Shown here: in pieces, positions 19,437-28,489 of the stretch
Layout: each line of letters begins with the position of its first letter
Numbering within the stretch: position 1 is the first letter of the stretch
From: CAWEWH01 sp963812775
GTDB lineage: Bacteria; Pseudomonadota; Alphaproteobacteria; Rhizobiales; Beijerinckiaceae
Assembly: GCA_963812775.1 (NCBI GenBank)
Contig: CAWEWH010000007.1
Span: 1,335,987-1,399,986 of the forward strand
Direction of reading: 5' to 3'
DNA: 64,000 nucleotides
Notes under the pieces: model-generated
Seen by the model: only the letters and a program-made list of their open reading frames with translations
Database searches by the model: none
What the model was told of the DNA's origin: nothing
Program-made: the position numbers and the translations under genes

Positions 19437-21743
19437 TTAGCCGCCGCGGGCCCCGGCGCGTTGCGGTCGGCGTTCCCGCCTGGCGCCCTGCAGCGGCAGC
19501 ACCTCGCCGATCGCCTCTGACAGGCGCCCGAGATCGAACGGCTTGTGCACCAGCGGGAAGCCCTCGTGCACGGCGTTCTGGGCCTTGTCGCTGTAGCCGG
19601 AGGTCAACAGGACCGGCAGTCCGGGATGGTTCTGGCGCACCATTCGGGCAAGCTCGAGGCCCCCGACGCTGCCCGGCATAAGGATGTCGGAGAAGACGAG
19701 ATCGAAGGAGCGGCCCGATTTCAGCTTGTCGAGCGCGTCGGCGCCGCTGGAGCTGCGTTCGACCGCATAGCCGAGCTGCTCGAGATAGTCTGACGAAACG
19801 GCCGCGACCTCTTCATTGTCCTCGACGACGAGCACCGTTCCCGCTCCCTCGTGGCGCGGCGTGACGGCCGGCGCCTCGCGGCGCTCGCGCTGCCCGATTT
19901 CGCTGATCTGCGGCAGCAGGATGCTCACCGTGGTGCCGCGGCCGGGCGTGCTGTGGATGAACGCCGCCCCACCCGATTGGCGCGCAAAGCCGTAGACCTG
20001 GCTCAGCCCAAGGCCGGTTCCGCGCGCCCCCTTCGTGGTGAAGAAGGGGTCGAAGACGCGCGCCAGCGTTTCGGCCGGGATGCCGATGCCGGTATCCTTC
20101 ATTTCGACGACCGCGAAGTCGCCGCGCAGCCCATCGAATTCCAGCTCGCCGGCGAGCCTCACCTTGCGCAGCGACAGCTGCAGAACGCCGCCGCCAGGCA
20201 TCGCGTCGCGCGCATTGACGCCGAGATTGAGCAGCGCGAGCTCGAGCTCGCCGACATCGACATGCACCGGGCAAGGCCCGTCGCTGGCAAACGCCCTGAT
20301 CTCGATGTCGCCGCGCAGCGACCGCCGCAGCATCTCGCTCACGTCAGGCAGCATGTCGACCAGATCGACGGCCTTGCTCTCGAGCGTCTGGCGCCGGGCA
20401 AAGGACAGCAGATGGCTGGTCAGCGTCTGGCCCCGCTTGACCGCCGTGACAATCATGTCCAGCGGCCGCTTGGCGCCGGGGTCATGAACTGTCCGGCGTA
20501 GCCTTTCCGTCGCGCCGCTCACCACCATGAGCAGATTGTTGAAATCGTGCGCGACACCGCCGGTGAGCTTGCCGACCGCCTCGAGGCGTTGCGACTGCAC
20601 CAGCGCCGCCTCGGCCCTCTTGCGCGTGGTGACATCGATCAGCCCGCCGAGGATGTGGAGCGTGCCGTCGCACTGCAGTTGCCCCCGCGCCGAGTGCAGC
20701 ACGTCGAGCACCTCGCCCGACTTGCGCACGAACTGGCATTCGAATTCGTGGATCTCGCCGCCTCGCTGCAGGCTTGGCAATGCGGCATGCTCGTGGCGAT
20801 GCTGCGATTCCGCCGTCATGAAGTCCGTCAGGCGTGCGCCGATCGCCTCCTCGCGTCGAAAGCCGAGCAAGCCGAGCCATGCCTCGCTGACATAGGCGAT
20901 GCGCGCGTCGGACCCGAGCGAATGCAGCGGCAGCGGCGTCTCGCGGTAGAGCCGGCGCATCTGCTCTTCCCTTTCGCGCAGCAGCACCGCCTCGCGCTCG
21001 GCCAAGATGGCGAAGCGCTTATCGAACAAGGAGGCAATGAGCGACAGCGTCAGGATCAGGAAGGTGATCGCTGCGACCGACACGGCGAGACTGGTTTGCG
21101 CGAGGCTGGCGGCGGCGCCGTGTGCCGCACCGTGAGCGGCGTGGCTGCCGGCATGCGTGGTGAAGCTGGCGGCCGCCATGCCGGTATAGTGCATGCCCGA
21201 GATGGCAAAGCCCATAATGATCGCCGCCAGCACGCGCTGCCAGTTCGCCGAATTGCGAAACGACAGCCATAGCGCGGTGATGGAAGCCGCGATGGCGATG
21301 AACACCGAAAGGCCGACATATAGCGGGTCGTAACTCAGCTCGGCGCCCACATGCATCGCCGCCATGCCCGTATAGTGCATGCCGACGATGCCGGTGCCCA
21401 TGAACAGGCCGGCCAGCGCCAGTTGCAGCATGGTCGCCCGGCGCGTGCCGATGATATAGAAGCCGGCCCCGGTCACCCCGATGGCGATGATCAGCGACAG
21501 AAAGGTGAGCCCGACACCGAAGCTGACAGCCATCGGCATCAGGAAGGCCAGCATGGCGATGAAGTGCATCGACCAGATGCCGCCACCCATGGCGATGGCG
21601 GCGGTCGCAAGCCACGCGGTGCGCGTCAAGCCGTGCGAGACGCGGATGCGGCCGCCGAGATCCAGCGCCGTGTACGACGCCAGGGAAGCGACGACGATGG
21701 ACAGCGTGACAAGGTAAGAATCATACGAGCCGGCGACTATCAT
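19437..21743 (-). CDS. MHYT-domain hybrid sensor histidine kinase with receiver domain
   Basis: A 768-residue membrane sensor. The first 240 residues contain seven predicted helices with the three MHYT signatures MHFIAML, MHYTGMAAMH and MHYTGMAAASF, thought to bind copper and sense gases such as O2, CO or NO. A PAS-like segment follows (SDARIAYVSEAWLGLLG), then a HisKA/HATPase module of the type with phospho-acceptor in GVAHDFNNLLMV, N-box LGVNARDAMPGGG and G-box GTGLGLSQVYGF, and a C-terminal receiver with VLVVEDNEE, the acceptor aspartate in FSDILMPG and the lysine in LVHKPFDL. Being orphan and carrying its own receiver, it likely passes phosphate to a regulator elsewhere. Confidence 0.92.
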   Translation of the reverse strand: MIVAGSYDSYLVTLSIVVASLASYTALDLGGRIRVSHGLTRTAWLATAAIAMGGGIWSMHFIAMLAFLMPMAVSFGVGLTFLSLIIAIGVTGAGFYIIGTRRATMLQLALAGLFMGTGIVGMHYTGMAAMHVGAELSYDPLYVGLSVFIAIAASITALWLSFRNSANWQRVLAAIIMGFAISGMHYTGMAAASFTTHAGSHAAHGAAHGAAASLAQTSLAVSVAAITFLILTLSLIASLFDKRFAILAEREAVLLREREEQMRRLYRETPLPLHSLGSDARIAYVSEAWLGLLGFRREEAIGARLTDFMTAESQHRHEHAALPSLQRGGEIHEFECQFVRKSGEVLDVLHSARGQLQCDGTLHILGGLIDVTTRKRAEAALVQSQRLEAVGKLTGGVAHDFNNLLMVVSGATERLRRTVHDPGAKRPLDMIVTAVKRGQTLTSHLLSFARRQTLESKAVDLVDMLPDVSEMLRRSLRGDIEIRAFASDGPCPVHVDVGELELALLNLGVNARDAMPGGGVLQLSLRKVRLAGELEFDGLRGDFAVVEMKDTGIGIPAETLARVFDPFFTTKGARGTGLGLSQVYGFARQSGGAAFIHSTPGRGTTVSILLPQISEIGQRERREAPAVTPRHEGAGTVLVVEDNEEVAAVSSDYLEQLGYAVERSSSGADALDKLKSGRSFDLVFSDILMPGSVGGLELARMVRQNHPGLPVLLTSGYSDKAQNAVHEGFPLVHKPFDLGRLSEAIGEVLPLQGARRERRPQRAGARGG

Positions 21744-21987
21744 GGGCGGCTTCTATGTTTCGCAATGCCGCCCAAAGCTTGGCGGGACCCGGACCCTGCA
21801 ATGGATCGGTTTCCGACCCGTTAATGACAAGGCCGTGTTTTCCGATATCGCGTGTTCGCGCAAACTACCGAAAAGTGTGCGCGGTTTTCAGTAAAGATGT
21901 TGCGTCAAATCGCGGATTTCCAAATCGTGAGCGACACTCGATAACATTGAGTTGAGTCCGCTTCAAATTCACCAGACTGGATTTGGA

Positions 21988-22965
21988 TCAGCGCGCGGCG
22001 CGGCGCTGCTTCTCGACGAGCAAGGCCAGGAACTTGCGGCCTTGCTCGACGAGGTCCGGCGGTAGGCCGGCAAGCTGCTCGGCCTCGAACGCCGCCGCCC
22101 GCGCGCTGATGGCCTCGCGGGAGCGGCGGCCTTGCTCGGTCAGCCGCAAGAGCCCGTCCGCGTCGCGAGTGACATAGGCGCGCTCGACGAGATCGGCGAT
22201 GGCGTCTTCGGCGTCGCGTTCGCCCAGATAGAGCTCGCGCGTCAGCGAGCCGAGCGCGAGGGGCGCGTCATAGAGGCTGACCAGGACCCTGGTCTGGGCA
22301 AGGGTGAGCCCTTCGGCCTGGCGATGCTCCTCGAATCGCGTCGACAGATGAAAGTGGGCCCGAAACAAGAGCGTCATCAGCGCGCTGGCGCGTGGCGCCG
22401 TGCCGGCGGCATCCCGCGCCGGCTCGCTCGCGGTCTTGGTGCCGGGATGATCCTCGACAATGCCGTAGCGCCCCTGCAGGAACAGCAGCGCCTTTCCCTC
22501 GAAGCGGGCGAAATGCTCCACCTGGCCGACGATGATGAGGTGGTCGCCGCCCTCGTAGCTGGCGAAGCGCCGGCACTCGATGGCCGCAACGACGCCGTCG
22601 AGGACGGGCGCGCCGGTGCGGCCCGTCGACCACGGGATGCCGGTGAACTTGTCGGTGCTGAGGCTCGAGAAGCGCTGCGAGACGCCGATCTGATCGACGG
22701 CCAGCACGTTGATGACGAAATGCGTCGCCGCTTCGAACGCAGCGAAGCTGCGCGACTGCTTGCTGATCGACCACAGCACCAATGGCGGATCAAGCGACAG
22801 CGAGGTGAAGGAGTTCGCCGTGACGCCGACGCGCTGGTCGCCGACCTGGGCGGTGATGACGGTGACGCCGGTGGCGAATTCCCCAAGGCACTGCCGGAAG
22901 GCGCGCTCGTCGAACGGCGGAAGCGTCTCGACGCCAGCGAGCGTGCCTCGTGCCTCTCCCATCAT
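21988..22965 (-). CDS. Flavin reductase domain fused to a MarR-like C-terminal domain (HpaC/C1-HPAH type)
   Basis: About 325 residues. Residues 1-170 are a split-barrel flavin reductase (FRQCLGEFATGVTVITA, GVTANSFTSLSLDPPLVLWS, HFVINVLA), which makes free reduced flavin from NADH. Residues 200-325 resemble a MarR winged helix (ALMTLLFRAHFHLSTRFEE, LTLAQTRVLVSLY, ERAYVTRDADGLLRLTEQG). This arrangement is known from the reductase C1 of 4-hydroxyphenylacetate hydroxylase, where the MarR-like part binds the phenolic substrate and stimulates the reductase. The start is one of two adjacent ATGs (22965 or 22962) after AAGGAG. No oxygenase partner is adjacent, which is unusual. Confidence 0.85.
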   Translation of the reverse strand: MMGEARGTLAGVETLPPFDERAFRQCLGEFATGVTVITAQVGDQRVGVTANSFTSLSLDPPLVLWSISKQSRSFAAFEAATHFVINVLAVDQIGVSQRFSSLSTDKFTGIPWSTGRTGAPVLDGVVAAIECRRFASYEGGDHLIIVGQVEHFARFEGKALLFLQGRYGIVEDHPGTKTASEPARDAAGTAPRASALMTLLFRAHFHLSTRFEEHRQAEGLTLAQTRVLVSLYDAPLALGSLTRELYLGERDAEDAIADLVERAYVTRDADGLLRLTEQGRRSREAISARAAAFEAEQLAGLPPDLVEQGRKFLALLVEKQRRAAR

Positions 22966-24092
22966 GGGCTCCTTGGACGCAGGGCCTCGTGCCGGCCGAT
23001 GCCGATACCCTATGTAACTCTTTGGCAGGAACAAGGGGATGCCGGAGACCGGATGACGGACGAGGGATGACAAACGATAAAACGTAGCGTCATCCCGGCC
23101 GTAGCGGCGCGTCTTCGATCCGTCGCGAGCGCAGTCCCGCGCTTGTCGCGGGCATCCACGTCTTGCTTCCGTATCGGAAGGCGTGGATGGCCGGGACAAG
23201 CCCGGCCATGACGCGGGGAAATCACGGAATGGGTCCCGGGTCTCGTTCGCTTCGCTCTCTCGCCCGGGATGACCTTTGTGTGAGGCCACACCCTCTCGTT
23301 TTCGCGGTTCCACGGAACCCGAAGCATGGGAGCGGTGCGGCCCCGAATTCAGGAAGGGCCGACGCGGGAGGTCCGAGCGGCGGGCGCCAACGGCGCGAGC
23401 GCTCAGTAGAATGAGTTCAGTCAGGAAGCCGCCGGGCCAAACGCCCAGACCTCCCGCGCACGGTGTTCTTTGGCTTACGCCCTTGCGCCCCTCGGCCACT
23501 TCGCAAGTCCGCAGGCGGTCTGACAAACCTACCCTTCACGGCAGGGAACCGGACGGGTCGCTTCGGGCTTAGGCCGCCCCTTCTCCAGCCTGCGAGCCAG
23601 AGCTGAGGCCACCGCCCAACCCGCGCTGTTGCCAGCGCAAGCCATCGAGACATCGCCACGCGTCACCGTGGGTCCGTCTCTCTGCGGTCACCCACACTTG
23701 GCTCGCAAGGCCTTGCGCGCCCTTCCGGGGACCGGGTATGCCCAACATAGCCTGAGAGGCAACCTGTGTCAAGAACAAAATGAGAACATTCTTTGAGACC
23801 CATCCCTCGTCATGGCCGCGCTTGTCGCGGCCATCCACGTCTTCCTTGCTCAGGGGGTGAAGGCGTGGATGGCCGGCACAAGGCCGGCCATGACCTGAAG
23901 AGGAATGGGCCTGATCCGCGCCCCTCACTCGCTCGGGATGAAACTTGGCGCAGCGCCATGTGCGCCAGCGCTCTCGAACGAAGCCTAGCCCCCGAGCCGG
24001 CGTGTCGCGCCGCACCGCGCCGGGTCAGCGGCTGGTGCATAAGGGGACATCAGCGACGGCAACCCGCCCCGCTCAAACATCGGAGACTACCC
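22966..24092. repeat. 1.1-kb non-coding, repeat-rich interval with two copies of a palindromic intergenic element
   Basis: No convincing gene is seen. Two related elements occur, at 23141-23213 and 23820-23894. Both run from GCTTGTCGCGG through CATCCACGTCTT to AAGGCGTGGATGGCCGG and CCGGCCATGAC, and each folds on itself because CCACG / CGTGG and GGCCGG / CCGGCC pair. Such elements are common between genes in Bradyrhizobium-like genomes. Between them a separate structure is present: 11-base arms CGCGGGAGGTC (23363-23373) and GACCTCCCGCG (23448-23458). This whole interval may be a graveyard of mobile palindromes or may hold a structured RNA. Confidence 0.6.
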
Positions 24093-24299
24093 GTGAAGAC
24101 CATCATTCTCGCTCTCGCGACGGTTGCCGCTCTCGCCACTTCGGCTCAGGCTGGTGGCTATGGCTACGGCTACAACAGCTACGGCTACAACAGCTACGGC
24201 TACAACACCTACTCGTACAACTACTACCGTCCGACCTATAAGCGCTACTACAACTACTACACCCCGTCTTACAGCTACGGGTACTCCTACGGCTACTAA
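24093..24299 (+). CDS. Small exported Gly/Tyr-rich protein
   Basis: A 68-residue protein. GTG 24093 is the start, with CGGAG seven bases upstream. Residues 1-20 (KTIILALATVAALATSAQA after the initiator) form a clean signal peptide with an AQA cleavage site. The mature 48 residues are almost only Gly, Tyr, Asn and Ser, in repeats of the kind YGYNS, then YYRPTYKRYYNYYTPSYS. Such tyrosine-rich low-complexity proteins are likely disordered, surface or matrix-associated, and able to crosslink or phase-separate. No family name is recognised with confidence. It ends just before strong hairpins (24299-24345), so it is a monocistronic unit. Confidence 0.8.
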   Translation: MKTIILALATVAALATSAQAGGYGYGYNSYGYNSYGYNTYSYNYYRPTYKRYYNYYTPSYSYGYSYGY

Positions 24300-24356
24300 G
24301 CCAATCCGATTGGCTTTGATCTCGGCCGCCCGCGAGGGCGGCCGATTTCCGTTTTG
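24299..24356 (+). terminator. Rho-independent terminator, double hairpin
   Basis: Two perfect hairpins follow the small protein gene. The first (24299-24315) has arms AGCCAAT and ATTGGCT around a 3-base loop. The second has 10-base arms TCGGCCGCCC (24322-24331) and GGGCGGCCGA (24336-24345) around a GCGA loop and is followed by TTTCCGTTTT. It ends transcription of the upstream gene and, being symmetrical, may also serve the convergent dodecin gene. Confidence 0.8.
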
Positions 24357-24424
24357 GGACGCGCGCCGCCGTGGCCGGTCCCGCGATCGACCGTCCGGCG
24401 CTTCGCGCGGCGGCAGCGAAAAGC

Positions 24425-24640
24425 TCAGCGCGCGCCTTCGAGGGTAAAGCCGAGCTTCAGGGTCACCTGATAGTGCCCGACGGCCTTGTCGACGACATGC
24501 CCGCGGATCTGCGTGACCTCAAACCAGCGGATGTCGCGCAGGGTCGCCGAGGCGCGACCGAGGGCATTGTTGACCGCCCCCTCGATGCTGTCGGCCGACG
24601 AGCCGACGATCTCGACGATTTTGTAGACGTGGTCGCTCAT
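24425..24640 (-). CDS. Dodecin family flavin-binding protein
   Basis: A 71-residue protein with the dodecin pattern: VYKIVEIVGSSADSIEGAV, then NNALGRASATLRDIRWFEV with the flavin-stacking tryptophan and QIRGHVVD, ending in a beta strand YQVTLKLGFTLE. Dodecins form hollow dodecamers that store or buffer flavins and protect against flavin photochemistry. ATG 24640 is preceded by AGGGGAGGG. It is a single-gene unit convergent with the Gly/Tyr-rich gene. Assignment by motif and length is strong. Confidence 0.93.
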   Translation of the reverse strand: MSDHVYKIVEIVGSSADSIEGAVNNALGRASATLRDIRWFEVTQIRGHVVDKAVGHYQVTLKLGFTLEGAR

Positions 24641-24996
24641 GGTCCCTCCCCTTCGTGCCTTGAGACGCCGGCCGCGTCAGCGCCGCGAGCCGGACGACAG
24701 ACGCCGGAGCGCCGAGGACCGATATATACGGCTGCGCCATAGAGATTGATCCAGGCACGTTGCCCAAAAAATCAGGGACGAGGGGTCGCCGGCCGGCGTG
24801 AGCGGGGCCGGCGACCACGGCGCGAGCTGTGGGGTCGGCCTCCGCGCCATTGCGTGCCGACACCCCTCGACGGCACCGCCGCCCATTTTTGCCGCAACGA
24901 TGTCGGCGCGACGACCTTTGAAGGACTGCCCAAGCCTTGGTATCGTCATTTCCGGCTCGGGTGCGGGGGCGCCTGGCCGGAAGGACAAATCGGCAG

Positions 24997-27900
24997 ATGG
25001 TGGGGAACGCCGAAGGCACGTTGGCGCCGCGCCTGCAATGCAAGCATTGTGGCTTCGCCATCGAGGCCACAGCGCATTTCTGCGGCGGTTGCGGTCGGGC
25101 GGCGGCGCTGCAGGCGCCCGTCGGCCATCACGCCTTGTCGTTCCTGCAATCCAACGTGCCGGCCGGTCTGAGCGAGCGCGTGCTGCGGGCCGGCAACTCG
25201 ATGATCGGCGAGCGCAAGCACGTCACCGTGCTGTTCGCCGACGTGGGCGGCTCGACCGCGCTGATCGATCAGCTCGATCCGGAAGACGCGCTCGAAGTCC
25301 TCGGCCCGGTCCTGAAGCTGCTCATGGATGCCGTCCACCAGCAGGACGGGCTGGTGAATCAGACGCGCGGCGACGGCATCATGGCGCTGTTCGGCGCCCC
25401 CATCGCTAGCGAGGACCACGCCGTGCAGGCCTGCCGCGCCGCGCTCGCCATGCGCGGCGCCATCGCCGAGCACAACCGCCAGCGCGACAGCAACATCGCC
25501 ATCCGGGTCGGCATGAATTCGGGTGAGGTCGTGGTCCACTCGATCGGCAGCGATCTGATGATGAACTACGACGCGGTGGGCAAGACCGTTCATCTCGCGG
25601 CCCGCATGGAGGAGATGGCCGGAACCGGCGGCGTCCTGATGACGCAGAGCACATACGACCTGGCGCGCGGCTTCGTCTCGGCGCTGCCGCGCGGCAAAGC
25701 GCAGCTCAAGGGCGTTTCGGAGCCTGTCGAGACGTTCCAGCTCTCCGAGATGCAGCCGCAGACGCGATGGCAGGTCCGCTCATCCCGCGGCCTGCGCCCC
25801 ATTGTCGGCCGCGATGTCGAGCTCGATGCGATACAGAAGGCGCTGGACATCGCCGCGTCCGGCAGAGGCCAGGCGTTGGCGGTGGTCGGCGCCGCCGGCT
25901 TGGGAAAGTCGCGGCTGGTCCACGATTTCATCGCCAGCCTCGCCAACGACTGGCTGTTGATCGAGACGGCCGGCGCCTCGCAGCAGACCCGGTCGGGCTA
26001 TTATCCGATCGCCAATCTCATTCGCAGCCTGTTCGGGGTGCGCCCGACGGACGACCACGCGACCATCGCGCATCGCGTCGCCGACGGCATCGAACGCATG
26101 GACCAGCTCTACGCGCCGTTCCTGCCGGCGGTTCTGTCGCTGCTCGATCTCAACAGCGACGACCGCGAGTGGAAACGGCTCGAGCCGTCGGAACGGCGCT
26201 ACCAGGTGATGGAGGCGATCAAGACGCTGACGCTGCGCCAGGCCCACGCGACGCCGCTGGTGATTCTGGTGGAGGACGTGCATTGGGTCGATGCCGAGAG
26301 CCGCCTCGTGCTTCAGAATCTCGTCGCCGCCATCGGCCAGGCGCGCATCCTGCTGCTCGTCACGCAACGGCCGGAAGCGGTTTGGACCGAGCAGGCGTTC
26401 ACCCGCCTCGAACTGTCGCCCCTCAGCGAGGCGGCGTCGCAACAGCTTCTCGGCCCGCTGATGGGCGATCACATCAGCCTGGTGGGCATCAAGCGGCGCA
26501 TTCTCGCCCAGGCGGGGGGCAACGCGCTGTTCCTCGAGGAGCTGGTACAGGCGCTGAGCGACGGCGCCGTTCTCGAAGGGCCGCCGGGCCAATACCGTCT
26601 CGGCAGGGCCATCGAGAAGATCGACATGCCGCAGACGGTGCATTCGGTGCTGGCCGCCCGCATCGACCTTCTCGATGCCCGCCCCAAGGCGTTGCTGCAG
26701 ACCTCCGCGGTCATCGGCAAGGACGTTCCGCTTGCGCTGCTGGCGGGCATGACGGGCGTTGCGGCCGCCGACCTGGCGCGGGAGCTCGAAACGCTCGAGA
26801 CGGCCGACTTTCTCTACAAGGCGCGTGCAACCGGTGGCGCCGATTATTCCTTCAAGCACGAGCTGACCCGCGAAGTGGCCTACAGCACCATGCTGCTCGG
26901 CACCCGGCGCGAGTTGCACGCCAAGGCCGTCGAGGTGATCGAGACGCAATTCGCCGATCGGCTCAACGAATACATCGACCGGCTCGCCGATCATGCCTTC
27001 CTGGCCGCGCTTTGGGGCAAGGCGATCCCGTACCAGCAGCGCAGCTGCCTGCGTGCGGTGCGCAGCGGCGCCAACCACAACGCCATCAGCATCTACGAGC
27101 GGGCCATCGAGACGTTCGCGCACCTGCCGCCGTCGCAGGAGAAGATGAAAGCGGAAATCGACTTCCGGCTGATCGTCATCCTGGCGCTTGAGCCGCTCGG
27201 CCAGCACCGGCGTATCGCCGAGGTCCTGCGCGAGGCGCGCGGCATCGCCGACGGCTCGCAGGACGCCTGGCGCAGCGCCGCCGTGAATTGCCAGCTAGCC
27301 GTCGCCCACTGGCGGCTTGGCGAGCATGATGCAGCGCTGGCGGCGGGCGAAGCGGCCTTTGAGATGGCCGACAAGGTGCAGGACCCGACCCTCATCTTCG
27401 CGGCGCTGCACAACATCGGCATGGTCCATCACGAGACCGGCGCGTTCACCAAATCCGTCGAGCTCCATGAGCGGTGCCTCAAGCTGGAAACACCGGAGCT
27501 CGACCGCAAGCAGGCCGGCTGGGCGGCCTTTCCAAGCGTTGTCTTGCGCGCCTTCCTGGTCGACTCGCTGACCGAGCTCGGCGAATTTGAGCGCGCCGAC
27601 AAATTCGCCCTCGAGGCCAGCGCGCGAGCCGAAAAGGCCGATCACGCCTACTCGCGCGCCAACATCAATCACGTGCTGGCGAAGCTGCGGGTCGTGCAAG
27701 GGCGGCACGAGGAGGCGTTGTCGTTCCTGAAGCGCAGCTGGCAGACCTGCCTCGATCTCGAAATGGTTCAGATGTACCCCGTCTTCGCCTCGCGGATGGG
27801 CGACGCGCATCTGGCTGCCGGCGACGTGGCGGCGGCGCTCGAGATTCTCGACACGCCCGAGAAGCTCGACGTGCCGCTTGCCGAGCACACCTTCGGCTGG

Positions 27901-28182
27901 CGCTTCCTGTTTCTGACGCAGGGCCGCGCGCTGCTCGCGGCCGGCCGTCACGCGGACGCGAAGGCGGTAGGCGAGCGGGCTCTCGGGCTCGCCGATGCGC
28001 GCGGTGAGCCGCCGCAGCGCGCCTATGCGATGAAGCTTCTCGGCGACATCGCCGCAAGCCGCGGCGACAATGCTGTCGCGGCAAAGCACATCGCGACGGC
28101 GCTGGCCATCGCCGAAAGCTGCGCCATGCGCCCCCTCGCGGCGCAATGCCGTGACGCCTTGGCGAGGGTGAAGGTGGGGTAG
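24997..28182 (+). CDS. Class III adenylate/guanylate cyclase fused to AAA ATPase and TPR region
   Basis: A protein of about 1061 residues. Residues 15-32 form a zinc ribbon (CKHCG ... CGGCG). Residues about 70-250 are a class III cyclase domain with the metal aspartate in VTVLFADVGGST and the second in TRGDGIMALFGAP. Next comes a large ATPase domain with Walker A VGAAGLGKSRL and a Walker-B-like LVILVEDVHWVD, followed by a helical TPR-like array to the C-terminus. This cyclase-STAND architecture is common in Bradyrhizobium-like genomes and is thought to couple ligand-driven oligomerisation to cyclic nucleotide synthesis. ATG 24997 is the likely start; an upstream TTG at 24937 is possible. Confidence 0.9.
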   Translation: MVGNAEGTLAPRLQCKHCGFAIEATAHFCGGCGRAAALQAPVGHHALSFLQSNVPAGLSERVLRAGNSMIGERKHVTVLFADVGGSTALIDQLDPEDALEVLGPVLKLLMDAVHQQDGLVNQTRGDGIMALFGAPIASEDHAVQACRAALAMRGAIAEHNRQRDSNIAIRVGMNSGEVVVHSIGSDLMMNYDAVGKTVHLAARMEEMAGTGGVLMTQSTYDLARGFVSALPRGKAQLKGVSEPVETFQLSEMQPQTRWQVRSSRGLRPIVGRDVELDAIQKALDIAASGRGQALAVVGAAGLGKSRLVHDFIASLANDWLLIETAGASQQTRSGYYPIANLIRSLFGVRPTDDHATIAHRVADGIERMDQLYAPFLPAVLSLLDLNSDDREWKRLEPSERRYQVMEAIKTLTLRQAHATPLVILVEDVHWVDAESRLVLQNLVAAIGQARILLLVTQRPEAVWTEQAFTRLELSPLSEAASQQLLGPLMGDHISLVGIKRRILAQAGGNALFLEELVQALSDGAVLEGPPGQYRLGRAIEKIDMPQTVHSVLAARIDLLDARPKALLQTSAVIGKDVPLALLAGMTGVAAADLARELETLETADFLYKARATGGADYSFKHELTREVAYSTMLLGTRRELHAKAVEVIETQFADRLNEYIDRLADHAFLAALWGKAIPYQQRSCLRAVRSGANHNAISIYERAIETFAHLPPSQEKMKAEIDFRLIVILALEPLGQHRRIAEVLREARGIADGSQDAWRSAAVNCQLAVAHWRLGEHDAALAAGEAAFEMADKVQDPTLIFAALHNIGMVHHETGAFTKSVELHERCLKLETPELDRKQAGWAAFPSVVLRAFLVDSLTELGEFERADKFALEASARAEKADHAYSRANINHVLAKLRVVQGRHEEALSFLKRSWQTCLDLEMVQMYPVFASRMGDAHLAAGDVAAALEILDTPEKLDVPLAEHTFGWRFLFLTQGRALLAAGRHADAKAVGERALGLADARGEPPQRAYAMKLLGDIAASRGDNAVAAKHIATALAIAESCAMRPLAAQCRDALARVKVG

Positions 28183-28489
28183 ACCGGGACGCTTTTGGAT
28201 CGAGCGCGACGGCGATCTTGATCCTCCCCCTAAGGGGGAGGTGGCCGCGCGAAAGCGCGGCCGGAGGGGGTCGCGCTGTGGCAAGGCGCGCGACCCCACC
28301 CGTCGCGCCGTCGCAAGTCGGGTCTACCCGACTTGCGCATTGTGATGCCGATGTCGGGCAGGCCCGACATCGGGTGCGGCGCGGTGATGCCGATGTCGGG
28401 CAGGCCCGACATCGGGTGCGGCGCGCCACCCTCCCCTAAGGGGAGGGATCAGCTGTCCGCCCATCAAGCCAATGTCATCACGCTTTAGC
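28183..28489. repeat. Palindromic repeat cluster with a 42-bp tandem duplication
   Basis: No gene. Left part: a hairpin CTCCCCCT / AGGGGGAG and GGCCGCGC / GCGCGGCC. Right part: two identical 42-base units, 28342-28383 and 28384-28425. Each unit carries 12-base arms CCGATGTCGGGC and GCCCGACATCGG around a 2-base centre, so the pair forms two consecutive hairpins. A final hairpin CTCCCCT / AGGGGAG lies at about 28432-28446. The cluster separates the convergent cyclase and DyP genes and could stop transcription from both sides. Confidence 0.8.

Noticed and set aside
22966..23526. N-terminal extension of the flavin reductase gene upstream to 23526
   Set aside because: The extension covers the palindromic repeat element and has no ribosome site, whereas AAGGAG precedes the ATGs at 22962-22965.
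28342..28425. CRISPR array
   Set aside because: Only two directly adjacent identical palindromic units with no spacer between them and no cas genes.
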